Source: Lentisphaeria bacterium (GTDB lineage: Bacteria; Verrucomicrobiota; Lentisphaeria; Victivallales; UBA1829). From it: 47,197 nt of DNA. Positions 32,276-41,908 of this stretch are shown one piece after another. Location of the stretch: positions 1 to 47,197 of the forward strand of contig JAGCTY010000002.1 of the NCBI GenBank assembly GCA_017963105.1. The letters are read 5' to 3'. A program made the position numbers and the translations under genes. The notes below the pieces were generated by a model, which did not search any database, was not told where the DNA came from, and worked only from the letters and a program-made list of their open reading frames with translations. The first letter of the stretch is position 1. The number at the start of each line of letters is the position of its first letter.

Positions 32276-33643
32276 TTACTCCCCGTCGATGATGTTCAGG
32301 GGGATGATCTCCTTGATGTCATCCCGGTTGTATTCGCTGGTGATGCCGGCGGAATGGCGGAAGGAGAAGCGCTTGGAATCCTCGGAATACTTGTCGGTGA
32401 GGCGGCCGGTGTACTTGCTGCCGTTCTTCAGGACGATCGTGGTGTCGGGGAGCCAGAGGGTGACCTCGGGGACCTGGACGGTCTTGCCCTTGCCGACCGT
32501 GACGGTGATGTCCTTCACGTCGGGCTTGGCGTGCTTGTTCGAGACGGTGATCGTGTGTTCGCCGGAGGCAAGGTTCTTGATCGTCACGCGCTTGGAGATG
32601 TCGCGGGACTTGGATTCGGCCTCGGTCCGGCAGATGAACTTGCCGTCGAGGTAGACGTTCACGCCGGGCGGGTTCACGGAGAGGATGATGCTGCCGAGGT
32701 TCGAGTCGAGCGTGAAGGTGCGGCTCATGGGCTCGCCGGGGTGGACCGTGATGGTCTGCTCGAGCGAGTCGTAGCCGTCCATGGTCAGGCGGATGGTGTA
32801 GTCGCCGGCCTCGATGACGTCGCGCTTGTACGGGGTCACGCCATAGTCGATGCCGTTGATGAAGAGGGCGGCGCCGGTCGGGACGCTTTCGAGCGAGAGG
32901 GAGCCGGGCAGCGTCTCCATTCGCGCCTCGACGTCGGTCGTCTCGTCGCGGTTCACTGTGACGATCTTCTCGTAGGGCTTGTAGCCGTTCTTCGTGAGGC
33001 GGATCCTGTGCTGGCCCTGTTCGAGGAAATCGCGGAACGGCGTGGATCCGTAGGACTGGCCGTCGATCTCGATCTCGGCGGCGTCCGGGTCGCTGACCAG
33101 CGAGAGCGTGCCGATGTTGTTCATCAGCGGAACCTTGATCAGGATCGGGCGGCCGTTCTGCACCTTCCAGGAGATGTCGCGGCGGGTGTAGCCGGTCATC
33201 TGCACGGTGGCGGAGTAGGACCCCAGCGCGAGGTCGGGCAGCAGGACCGGCGTGTCGCCGATCTCCTTGCCGTTCATCTGCACGTGCGCGCCGGTGGGCT
33301 CGGAGTCGATGATCACCGTGGCGTTCTCCGGCACGAGCGCGACGTGCGCCTCGACCTGGCGGCCCGGGGTGACGGTCACCGGCAGCCAGGCGGGCTCGTA
33401 GCCGTCCATGGCGAACTTGACGATGTACATGGCGGACGGCACGGGTTTGGTCATGTACGGCGTGGTGCCCCAGACTTTGCCGAGGATGGAGACCTCCGCG
33501 CCGGCGGGTTCGGACGTGATGTTCATGCTGCCGTAGTCGCTCGTATCTTTTTCGGGCTCCTTCTTTTCGCAGGAAGGCAGGAAGACGAGGGCGGCCGCGG
33601 CGAAGACGAAACAGACAGCAGAGAAGAAGAGACGTTTCATCAT
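32276..33643 (-). CDS. PEGA-domain lipoprotein
   Basis: Probable envelope lipoprotein of 455 residues. The signal sequence MMKRLFFSAVCFVF continues to a lipobox LPSC with the lipidated Cys at residue 25. About five PEGA-type beta-sandwich repeats follow, recognisable by EPAGAEV...GTTPY, EPTGAHV...GDTPV, DPDAAEI...GSTPF, VPTGAALFING...GVTPY and NPPGVNVYLDG, each with a GxY or GxH turn. The tail (about 405-455) is a separate small domain with KNGSKYTGRL. PEGA domains are often found in surface-layer-associated and secretion proteins; the exact role here is unknown. The two ATGs are adjacent (33643 and 33640), with GAGGA upstream. The stop of the interrupted upstream frame lies at 33645, so the genes were coupled. 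Confidence 0.83.
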   Translation of the reverse strand: MMKRLFFSAVCFVFAAAALVFLPSCEKKEPEKDTSDYGSMNITSEPAGAEVSILGKVWGTTPYMTKPVPSAMYIVKFAMDGYEPAWLPVTVTPGRQVEAHVALVPENATVIIDSEPTGAHVQMNGKEIGDTPVLLPDLALGSYSATVQMTGYTRRDISWKVQNGRPILIKVPLMNNIGTLSLVSDPDAAEIEIDGQSYGSTPFRDFLEQGQHRIRLTKNGYKPYEKIVTVNRDETTDVEARMETLPGSLSLESVPTGAALFINGIDYGVTPYKRDVIEAGDYTIRLTMDGYDSLEQTITVHPGEPMSRTFTLDSNLGSIILSVNPPGVNVYLDGKFICRTEAESKSRDISKRVTIKNLASGEHTITVSNKHAKPDVKDITVTVGKGKTVQVPEVTLWLPDTTIVLKNGSKYTGRLTDKYSEDSKRFSFRHSAGITSEYNRDDIKEIIPLNIIDGE

Positions 33644-33644
33644 A

Positions 33645-33824
33645 TCAGTTGTTCCTCAAAGACATTTTTTTCTCGATCTTGATTCTGGTTTCCCGGATGG
33701 CCTGGTAGGTCTTGCTGTCGGGCGGGAAGATCGCGAGCAGGCGGTTGCACTCGGCGACGGCCTTGTCGTACTCGCGCTGTTCGTAGAAGAGGCGGACGTT
33801 CTTCTGGCCCTCGAGGCGGATTTC
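33645..33824 (-). pseudogene. Separated 3' end of the FHA/TPR gene, beyond an in-frame TAG
   Basis: Directly after the TAG at 33827-33825 the same frame continues for 59 codons to a TGA at 33647-33645. The product is alpha-helical and TPR-like (NVRLFYEQREYDKAVAECNR, then TYQAIRETRIKIEKK). It continues the helical region before the stop and ends 1 nt before the next gene's ATG, exactly as expected for an intact operon junction. It has no start of its own with a good ribosome site. A nonsense mutation, a sequencing or assembly error, or readthrough are the options. Confidence 0.75.
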
Positions 33825-35111
33825 CTAGAGCTTGGCCTCGGCCCTGGCGAGTCCGTCGCGGGCGGTCTTCCACTCCGCGGGCTTCGGATCGTCGAAGAGC
33901 TGGTAGCGGCGCAGGGCGAGCTTGTAGTTGGTGATGGCCTTCGGGAGGTTGGACGGCGTGGTGTCGATGCTGCGGTACGCCTCCTCGGCGACGAAGAGGA
34001 ATGTGCGGGCGTCCTCCAGGATGCGGTCGACGTTCTGCGAGATCACGCCGAGGTCGTACTCGTCGAGCAGCGTCTCGTTGATGATGGTCTCCACGCGGTT
34101 GAACGTCTCGGAGACGTCGTTGGTCACCTTCACGTCGCAGAACTTGTTGTCGAATCCGACCATGATGCGGCGGTGCTGGCGGTTGTCCTGCGAGGTCCCG
34201 GCGATCTTCTCCTGCTGGAGCTCCATGAACCCGGTTTCGAGTATCTGCTGCTTGAGCTTGTCGATCAGAGTATCAGGGACGGGATCCTTGAAGAGCTCGT
34301 AGTAGCGGCGCTTGTTCTGAGGCTCGTCCAGCGTGACCTCCATCAGGCCGTTTTCGAGCTGGAGCACGAAGCGGAACACCGCGGGGCCGGACACGGACTC
34401 CTTCTCATAGTAGAGGATGAATGGGTTCTCGACTTTCTTTTTCGTCACGGACGGACTGGAGGGCGCCTGCTGCGGCTCGCTCAACTTGAGGAAAAGCCAG
34501 AGGCCGACGATGGCGATCAGGATGATGATGAGCGCGAAAATCACGTTGCTCAGGAATTTTTTGGAGCCGGAGGAACGCGGCTTGTCCTGTTTCTTCTTGA
34601 AGAGGCCGTGCGGAACTTCCGGAGGCGGAACGGGCGCGGAAGCCGGATTCGCCGCCGGAGCAGCGGGCGCGGGCTTCGGCTGTTCGGGGAGCGGGCCGGT
34701 GGAGGTCGGGACCGAGGAAGTCGTGTTCTGCGGGCGGAAGAAGAAGGCCGGCTGCTGGGGCTGCGAGGGAGCCGAGGGAGCGGGCTGGGGCGCGGAGGCA
34801 GGATTCGCCGCCGGGGACGCGTCGGAGTCCATGCAGCGCAGGAGCTGGTCGCCGATGGTGATGACGGAACCGGCGGCAAGCGGGGCGGCCCCGTTCACGG
34901 GGACGTCGTCGACAAGCGTGCCGTTGGTGCTGCCGAGGTCGCGGATGAGCCAGTTCCCGGCGGCGTCGCGTTCGATTTTCGCATGGTAGCGGGACACGCC
35001 GCCCATCGGCAGCTGGATGATGTTGTCGCTCTCGCGGCCGATCGTGGCGCCGGCCGGCGACAGCTCCATCGTCTGCCCGGTCAGTGCGCCGTTCAGATAC
35101 ATGATTTTCAT
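33825..35111 (-). CDS. FHA-domain membrane protein, truncated by an in-frame amber codon
   Basis: The 428-residue protein begins with an FHA phosphothreonine-binding domain (about 1-95; GRE at 25-27, SRYHAKIE at 40-47, STNGTLV at 61-67). It continues with a Pro/Ala/Gln-rich linker (about 98-168), one transmembrane segment (about 187-209), a beta-rich domain (about 220-320) and a helical, TPR-like C-terminus. The TAG at 33827-33825 cuts it; the frame then stays open for 59 more codons. The start at 35111 overlaps the DUF192 stop in ATGA and has AAGGAG upstream. Context in the tad cluster suggests a cytoplasm-to-periplasm scaffold or sensor for the pilus machine; this is inference. With readthrough the product would be 488 residues. 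Confidence 0.8.
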   Translation of the reverse strand: MKIMYLNGALTGQTMELSPAGATIGRESDNIIQLPMGGVSRYHAKIERDAAGNWLIRDLGSTNGTLVDDVPVNGAAPLAAGSVITIGDQLLRCMDSDASPAANPASAPQPAPSAPSQPQQPAFFFRPQNTTSSVPTSTGPLPEQPKPAPAAPAANPASAPVPPPEVPHGLFKKKQDKPRSSGSKKFLSNVIFALIIILIAIVGLWLFLKLSEPQQAPSSPSVTKKKVENPFILYYEKESVSGPAVFRFVLQLENGLMEVTLDEPQNKRRYYELFKDPVPDTLIDKLKQQILETGFMELQQEKIAGTSQDNRQHRRIMVGFDNKFCDVKVTNDVSETFNRVETIINETLLDEYDLGVISQNVDRILEDARTFLFVAEEAYRSIDTTPSNLPKAITNYKLALRRYQLFDDPKPAEWKTARDGLARAEAKL

Positions 35112-35545
35112 ACTGTCGGATTCTCCTTGCTGGGGCATACGGTGCTTTCTTCCCCGGCTGTACGAGTGGAATACTTGGTCCGTTTCTCCGGAGGGACCGT
35201 CTCGGCGTTCAGGTCCAGCCGGTCGCCCGGCATGGTGCCCGTGTGCGCGAGCGCGCCCTCGGGAAGTTCGATCACGGAGCGCGCCCCCCTGCACCGGACG
35301 GCCGGACGCCAGGGGCGGCAGCCGGGATGCGTCGCCAGGACGGTGTTGTCCGCCCCGAGGAAGATCACGTCTATGGGAAACGTCATAAAGAAGGTATGGA
35401 TGGCGGAACAGGACGGGAAGACCATGGCGTCGGCGCCGATCTCTTCGAACGGACGTCCGATCAGCCCGCGCAGGCGGTCGCCGAACGACACGGCCTGGAA
35501 GGTGCGGTAGGAGAGCACGGTCTGTTTCGTCAGGTTCCGGATCAT
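35108..35545 (-). CDS. DUF192 family protein
   Basis: The 145-residue protein matches DUF192: LSYRTFQAVSFGDRLRGLIG, the central CSAIHTFFMTFPIDVIFLG, VIELPEGA and GDRLDL. The family forms a small beta-rich fold of unknown biochemical role. Many members carry a signal peptide, and none is evident here. A charged tail of about 30 residues follows the domain. It overlaps tadC upstream and the FHA gene downstream, both by ATGA, so it is firmly part of the pilus operon. Confidence 0.83.
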   Translation of the reverse strand: MIRNLTKQTVLSYRTFQAVSFGDRLRGLIGRPFEEIGADAMVFPSCSAIHTFFMTFPIDVIFLGADNTVLATHPGCRPWRPAVRCRGARSVIELPEGALAHTGTMPGDRLDLNAETVPPEKRTKYSTRTAGEESTVCPSKENPTV

Positions 35546-36420
35546 TGGAACATCTCCAGCGCGCGCATCAGCATCGGCGCGATGACCACGGTGAACACGG
35601 CGGGGAAGATCAGAAGCGCCACGGGGAACAGGATCTTCACGGGCGCTTCGCTCGCGAGCTTTTCGGCGCGGGCAAAACGTTTCGCGCGGAGCTGTTCCGC
35701 CTGGATGCGCAGGACCTGGCCGATGCTCACGCCGAGCTCGTCGGACTGCACGATCGCGTTCAGGACGCTGGTCAGCTCCGGCTGGCGGACGCGCTGCGTC
35801 ATTTCCTTCAGCGCGGCGTGGCGCGGCTTGCCGAGCTGGATTTCGTGGAGAGCCTTGCGGAGTTCGAGGCCGAGCTCGTCCGCGGGGCGGCGGCTCAGGA
35901 TATCGCGCAGGGCCGTCACGAAGTCCTTGCCGGCTTCGACGGACAGCGTCAGCAGGTCGAGCACGTTCGGCAGGGCTTTCAGGATCTGCAGATGGCGTTT
36001 CGCGATCAGGCTCTTCAGCCACACCTGCGGGTAAAGGACCGCGCAGAACAGCACCAGCAGCCCGGCCATCGCGTTGCCCGAGGCGAAAAAGAGGATCGTG
36101 AACAGCACGCCGAGCGCGCCAAGCAGAATGCGCACCGTCATGAACTGTTCGGCCGTCAGAACCTGTTCGTAGCCCGCCATCGCGAGCTGTTCGCGCAGTT
36201 TATTCATGGTCCCGCCGAGGGATTCCGAGGCGCAGAGCCGCCGGAAATTCGGCGTGAACGGCAGAAAGATGCGGAAAAACACGGGGATATGCCGCGCGTC
36301 CTCGCCGAACTGCGCCTTCTCGACGTCGATCGCGGAAACCATTTCGGCCACGAGCAGCACCACGGATGCCGCGCACAGCCCGGCGAAAACACTTGCCAGA
36401 AGCATGAAAATCTGTTCCAT
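35542..36420 (-). CDS. tadC: TadC-like inner membrane platform protein (T2SSF domain)
   Basis: This 292-residue protein is one of the two membrane platform proteins of Tad pilus assembly. It has an N-terminal membrane segment (about 8-28), a central pair (about 95-130), the cytoplasmic helical GspF/T2SSF domain (about 145-265; LPNVLDLLTLSVEAGKDFVTAL, then LGKPRHAAL, ELTSVLNAIVQSDELG and LRIQAEQLRAKR) and a final transmembrane segment ending in LMRALEMF. It starts 12 bp after the tadB stop with a GGAGG-like site. Assignment as C rather than B rests on gene order and the sequence following AEKLASEAPVKI. Confidence 0.85.
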   Translation of the reverse strand: MEQIFMLLASVFAGLCAASVVLLVAEMVSAIDVEKAQFGEDARHIPVFFRIFLPFTPNFRRLCASESLGGTMNKLREQLAMAGYEQVLTAEQFMTVRILLGALGVLFTILFFASGNAMAGLLVLFCAVLYPQVWLKSLIAKRHLQILKALPNVLDLLTLSVEAGKDFVTALRDILSRRPADELGLELRKALHEIQLGKPRHAALKEMTQRVRQPELTSVLNAIVQSDELGVSIGQVLRIQAEQLRAKRFARAEKLASEAPVKILFPVALLIFPAVFTVVIAPMLMRALEMFQ

Positions 36421-36432
36421 TTCCGTTCCTCC

Positions 36433-37332
36433 TTACACGTCGATCGTCGTAATTTTCCGAATCCACAGGAACCCGCAGACGACCATGACCACGACCGCCA
36501 GGAGCACCACGACCCCGACCAGCGACCCGAAGAACGCGTCCATCAGGTCGGGTGCCAGGCGCATCATCGCAAACATCAGCACGAACGGCACGGACGCGAT
36601 CAGCCATGCCTGCATCCGGCCCTGCGAAGTCAGAGCGCGCACGCGCTGCATGATGCGCATACGCTCGCGGATGACGCCGGCGAGCTCCTCCAGCACGGAC
36701 GTCAGTTCGCCGCCCGTCTGGCGCGCCGTGATGATCGCCACGGCCACGAGCTCGAAATCCTGCGACTCCAGGCGGTCCGCCATCTTGCGGAGCGCGGTGT
36801 CGAACTGCACGCCGAGGCGGAGTTCCTGCAGGAGCAGCGTGAACTCGAATGAAATGGGATACCGGTTCTCGGATGCGACGTTTTCCAGGGCCTGCGTGAT
36901 GCTGAACCCGGCCTTCAGCGCGCTGCTCATGGAGAGGAGCGCGTCCTCCAGCTGTTCGTTGAACTTCGCCAGACGCTGTTTCTTCAGCGCCCTGAGGTAG
37001 AACCGGGGGGCCAGGAACGCCACGACGGCCGAGATCGTGCCGATCATGATCGTGCGGATCCAGTTGACCTCGCTCGAGAGGAACGAGCTCAGGCCGCCGA
37101 ACAGAATGAACGACACGGCGGCGATCGCGATGCTCAGGTCCAGGATACGGTTCGCGGGCAGCTGGAGCAGGACGTCGTCCAGCTCGACCGCCGCCTCGGC
37201 CAGGAAGCGTTCCCTGTAGCGCGCCGAGGTATACGACGTGAACTCCACGATCACGAACGTGGCGAAGAGCGCGCACAGCCCGGCGCAGACCGACGCCAGC
37301 AGATACATGTTCTCATAAATAAAATTCAACAT
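36433..37332 (-). CDS. tadB: TadB-like inner membrane platform protein (T2SSF domain)
   Basis: This 299-residue protein is the partner of TadC in the Tad inner membrane platform. It has an N-terminal membrane segment (about 8-30), a pair near 64-110, the T2SSF cytoplasmic region (about 118-245; FNEQLEDALLSMSSALKAGFS, LRLGVQFDTAL, AIITARQTGGELTSVLEELA and IRERMRIMQRVRALTSQGR) and two C-terminal segments. Only 3 bp separate it from the TadA stop, implying coupled translation. Confidence 0.87.
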   Translation of the reverse strand: MLNFIYENMYLLASVCAGLCALFATFVIVEFTSYTSARYRERFLAEAAVELDDVLLQLPANRILDLSIAIAAVSFILFGGLSSFLSSEVNWIRTIMIGTISAVVAFLAPRFYLRALKKQRLAKFNEQLEDALLSMSSALKAGFSITQALENVASENRYPISFEFTLLLQELRLGVQFDTALRKMADRLESQDFELVAVAIITARQTGGELTSVLEELAGVIRERMRIMQRVRALTSQGRMQAWLIASVPFVLMFAMMRLAPDLMDAFFGSLVGVVVLLAVVVMVVCGFLWIRKITTIDV

Positions 37333-37335
37333 CGG

Positions 37336-39042
<1,707 letters not shown>

Positions 39043-39063
39043 GGAAGGAACTCCTTGTCTGAA

Positions 39064-39882
39064 TCAGTAGCCGGCCGACTTCTTGAGCAGCTGTTCGCGT
39101 TCAGCCGTGTACTCTTTGATATGCTGCTGGAGGTAGGCCCAGTCGACGCTCTGGACGTCGGTCGTGATGTTCGGGTCCTCGTAGCTCCGCAGCGACAGCG
39201 TCAGCGTGCCTTTCTGCTGCGCGAATATGATCATCTCGACTTCTTTCGGGGTCAGTTCGAGCGTGACGGTGCTGTAGGAACGCGCCGCGGCGGAAGAGCC
39301 GGACTGCGCGCCGTTCTGCTGCGCGTAGCCGATGTCCGCGCCGGTCGCCAGCACCTTGACGCGCTGGAGGATCGTCATCGTGACCGTGTCGAGCGAGGAG
39401 TCGCCCTTGGCGTCCGGGAAATGGAACGTGCCGATCACGTCGACGAAATTGTTCGGGCGGATCAGTCCGGAAACCGAGGTCACCTGGCTGACCGGGATCG
39501 AAATCGCGCGCCATCCGGACCGCGTCTGGGCGGGAAGTCCGGTGCGGTCCTTCGTGAAGACCTGCTTGAAGTCGCGCCAGGTGAGGATATCGCCTTTCCT
39601 GACCATGGAGCGCAACGGCGATCCGATCACGTCGCTCCGGCGGTCCCACGGGATTTCGAGCGTGTTGGCGGCGGCGTTGGCGAACCGCATGGCCTCGTAC
39701 ATCTCGATGTCGGTATCCATGAGCTTGTCGCCCTCGGACACGTCGGCCTTCATTCTGATCAGGCGGACACGGACGGCGCTGTTCATGATCTTGCTGCGTT
39801 CCTGTTTGATCTGCTGGTAGGTGAAGATAAACGCCAGCACGCCGAAAAACACCGCCGCCAGCATCAGAATTTTCTGTCTCAT
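39064..39882 (-). CDS. cpaB: CpaB/RcpC-like Tad pilus assembly protein
   Basis: This periplasmic component of Tad pilus assembly is thought to support the outer membrane secretin. The 272-residue protein has an N-terminal membrane anchor (about 4-23), an SAF-type domain (about 36-105; ADVSEGDKLMDTDIE and MVRKGDILTWRDF) and the CpaB core (about 118-245; WRAISIPVSQVTSVSGLIRP, NNFVDVIGTF, TMTILQRVKVLA and TVTLELTPKEVEMIIFAQQ). AGGAG with a 9-10 nt gap fixes the ATG at 39882. No secretin (CpaC), pilin, TadZ or prepilin peptidase gene is in the window. Confidence 0.87.
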   Translation of the reverse strand: MRQKILMLAAVFFGVLAFIFTYQQIKQERSKIMNSAVRVRLIRMKADVSEGDKLMDTDIEMYEAMRFANAAANTLEIPWDRRSDVIGSPLRSMVRKGDILTWRDFKQVFTKDRTGLPAQTRSGWRAISIPVSQVTSVSGLIRPNNFVDVIGTFHFPDAKGDSSLDTVTMTILQRVKVLATGADIGYAQQNGAQSGSSAAARSYSTVTLELTPKEVEMIIFAQQKGTLTLSLRSYEDPNITTDVQSVDWAYLQQHIKEYTAEREQLLKKSAGY

Positions 39883-39955
39883 TGATCGGGTCTCCTGTTT
39901 GAACTTGATTTCAGGGGGGGCGGATAAATCGGGGCCGCCCGTCCGGTAACGAATC

Positions 39956-40879
39956 TTATTTGTCGACGAGCGCGAACGCCATGGCAAGCTCCGTGACCAC
40001 GCGGTCTCCGACGGCGAGCGTGCCGGCGCCTTTGCCGAATCTGCGGGTGAGGTTCGGCAGTTCCAGGATCATGACGAGCTGGTCTCCGGGGAAAACAGGA
40101 GCCTTGAACTCGGCGGATTCGATGCCCATGAACAGCGCGAGCTTGTTCTTGTTGGCCTCATGGCCGAGCAGGAGAAGCGCGCCGGCCTGGGCGATGATCT
40201 CCGACTGAACCGAATTCGACAGTACCATATAGCCGTCGGAATAGGTGCGGATCGGAGGTTCGCAGCCGCCGAGGTTCTTTACCGCGGTCACGCGCGTCTC
40301 TTCGAGCTTCGACACATAGTCGATGAAAAGGAACGGATAGCGGTGCGGGATGATGTCCATGACCGAGGAAATATCCCGCGGATCGTCGTCCTTTTTGTCG
40401 AACGCTCCGAACGGAGGAGGCTCCGGGATCGACAGCACGCGTTCGCGCACGGCCAGCACGAGTTCGGCCTGGCAGGCGAGCCCGCCGCTGTTCTTCACGG
40501 TCCCGCTGAGCTTTGCCTCGCCGTCGGCGATCTCGTTGACCGCGACTTCGACGAACATGCGGTCGCCCGGGACATTCGGGCGGCGGAACTTCACGTTGCG
40601 GACGGCTTTCACGTAGATGTCAAGCTCGCTCCGCGGGTCGAGCCGTTCGCGCACCGCGAGCTCAGCGAGTTGCGCCATGGCTTCGACCTGAAGCACGCCG
40701 GGGACGATCGGGCGGCCGGGGAAATGCCCTTGGAAAAACTGGTCGCCGATGGTGAGGCCGCGCCAGCCGACGAGGTGGTCTTCGTCGACGATCTTCACGC
40801 GGTCGAGCATCAGAAAATCGGGGCGGACGGGCAGGATCGCCCGCAGGTCGCGGACGGAAAGAATCGTATCAGGTTTCAT
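39956..40879 (-). CDS. Tandem hotdog dehydratase (FabZ-like, two domains)
   Basis: The 307-residue protein contains two FabZ-type hotdog domains. FabZ removes water from 3-hydroxyacyl-ACP in fatty acid synthesis and supplies acyl chains for lipid A. Domain one (about 1-150) has GHFPGRPIVPGVLQVEAMAQ with catalytic His52 and Glu66. Domain two (about 168-307) starts with IIPHRYPFLFIDYV and keeps a Glu at SEIIAQ (Glu227), but the GHFPG segment is replaced and the His position reads Tyr213. One half is therefore probably catalytic and the other structural or altered. Typical FabZ is about 150 residues. It begins 19 bp after lpxC. In Bacteroidetes LpxC and FabZ are fused; here they are neighbours. 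Confidence 0.85.
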   Translation of the reverse strand: MKPDTILSVRDLRAILPVRPDFLMLDRVKIVDEDHLVGWRGLTIGDQFFQGHFPGRPIVPGVLQVEAMAQLAELAVRERLDPRSELDIYVKAVRNVKFRRPNVPGDRMFVEVAVNEIADGEAKLSGTVKNSGGLACQAELVLAVRERVLSIPEPPPFGAFDKKDDDPRDISSVMDIIPHRYPFLFIDYVSKLEETRVTAVKNLGGCEPPIRTYSDGYMVLSNSVQSEIIAQAGALLLLGHEANKNKLALFMGIESAEFKAPVFPGDQLVMILELPNLTRRFGKGAGTLAVGDRVVTELAMAFALVDK

Positions 40880-40898
40880 GGGGTTGGTTCCTTATCGT

Positions 40899-41753
40899 TT
40901 ACTTTGCGGCGGCCGCGGCTTCCTGTTCGAGCATGAGCGCGGCAAGTTTGCAGTGGCTCGGGTGGCCGGACTTGACCGACATGACGTGCGCATGGACGCG
41001 TTTTCCGACCAGGTACAGGTCCCCGATCATGTCCATGATCTTGTGGCGGACGAGCTCGTTGGGGTAGCGCAGGCCGTCCTTGCAGATCAGCGCGCCGTCG
41101 TGCAGGATGATGGCGTTGTCGAGGCTTCCGCCCTTGGCGAGGCCGGCGGCGATGACCTGTTCCAGCTCCTTGTACGGGCAGAACGTGCGCGCCCCCTCGA
41201 GTTCATCCCGGAACGTCTCGGGCGTGACCTGGCAGCTGAAGAACTGCGTGTCGAGGTCGCTGTAATTGAACTGCGTGGTGAACGAAATCCGCAGGTCGTC
41301 GGCAGGCAGCAGCGCCAGCATTGCGGAGCCATCCTCGAACACGATCGGAGCCTTCGCGGTCCAGAAATGCGCTTCGGCGTCCTGTTCCTGGATCCCGGCT
41401 TCAAGGATCCCCTCGAAATACGGCTTCGCGCTGCCGTCGGCAATCGGAGGTTCCGGGCCGTCCATCTCGATGACGGCGTTGTCCACGCACGCGGCGTGGA
41501 GGGAGGACATGATATGTTCCACGGTCACCACGAACGCCCCGGTCGTGCGGGACGCGATCGTGGTCGCGCGACGCACGTCGATCACGTTCCGGGCGTTCGC
41601 CTGGACCTCGGGCGCGCCGGGCATGTCGATGCGGCGGAACACGATTCCGGTGTCTGGCGGTGCGGGAAGGATGCGGAGCGTGGCGCGGGCCCCCGTATGC
41701 AGGGCGATGCCCTTGACGACGGCCGGACCTTTGACGGTATTCTGTTTCGGCAT
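40899..41753 (-). CDS. lpxC: UDP-3-O-acyl-N-acetylglucosamine deacetylase
   Basis: Catalyses the committed, zinc-dependent step of lipid A synthesis in the cytoplasm. The 284-residue protein shows the LpxC zinc and catalytic residues: VEHIMSSLHA with His80, RHKIMDMIGDLYL with His237 and Asp241, and SGHPSHCKLA with His264/His267. GIALHTG near residues 15-21 and LDNAI are further family marks. A TTG 12 bp upstream is in frame, but the ATG at 41753 (GAGAA upstream) fits the family start. It heads a twelve-gene minus-strand cluster. The divergent miaA gene lies 155 bp away. Its promoter was not clear to me. Confidence 0.9.
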   Translation of the reverse strand: MPKQNTVKGPAVVKGIALHTGARATLRILPAPPDTGIVFRRIDMPGAPEVQANARNVIDVRRATTIASRTTGAFVVTVEHIMSSLHAACVDNAVIEMDGPEPPIADGSAKPYFEGILEAGIQEQDAEAHFWTAKAPIVFEDGSAMLALLPADDLRISFTTQFNYSDLDTQFFSCQVTPETFRDELEGARTFCPYKELEQVIAAGLAKGGSLDNAIILHDGALICKDGLRYPNELVRHKIMDMIGDLYLVGKRVHAHVMSVKSGHPSHCKLAALMLEQEAAAAAK

Positions 41754-41823
41754 GGTTTTTCTCAAAATCTCACGGTTAGTTACGGAAAAAAACTTTTTTC
41801 TCTGTAATTTACCTCTTTTTCGC

Positions 41824-41852
41824 GTGATTACCAGTCGAAATGGCGTTATATT
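41824..41852 (+). promoter_or_regulatory. Possible miaA promoter
   Basis: A -10 TATATT at 41847-41852 lies 17 bp after a weak -35 (GTGATT at 41824-41829) in an AT-rich stretch between the divergent lpxC and miaA genes. The -10 is the main support. Confidence 0.4.
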
Positions 41853-41908
41853 ATAAAGAAAGTCGCGTTTTTTTCTGTTTTTTCCCCTTTTTCGGAGTTT
41901 TTCCGTCC

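Noticed and set aside
33825..33827. Amber codon reassignment or pyrrolysine insertion
   Set aside because: The cotransporter gene ends in TAG, and reading on from it gives no protein-like sequence. Nothing here supports a genome-wide change in TAG meaning.
33640..33873. A 77-codon minus-strand frame across the amber site
   Set aside because: It is in a different frame, very Arg/Pro-rich and without a ribosome site, whereas the frame of the upstream FHA gene continues with TPR-like sequence.
39913..39920. Short G-run between the hotdog gene and cpaB as a phase-variation tract
   Set aside because: Seven G residues outside a -35/-10 pair are too few and badly placed to support a switching claim.
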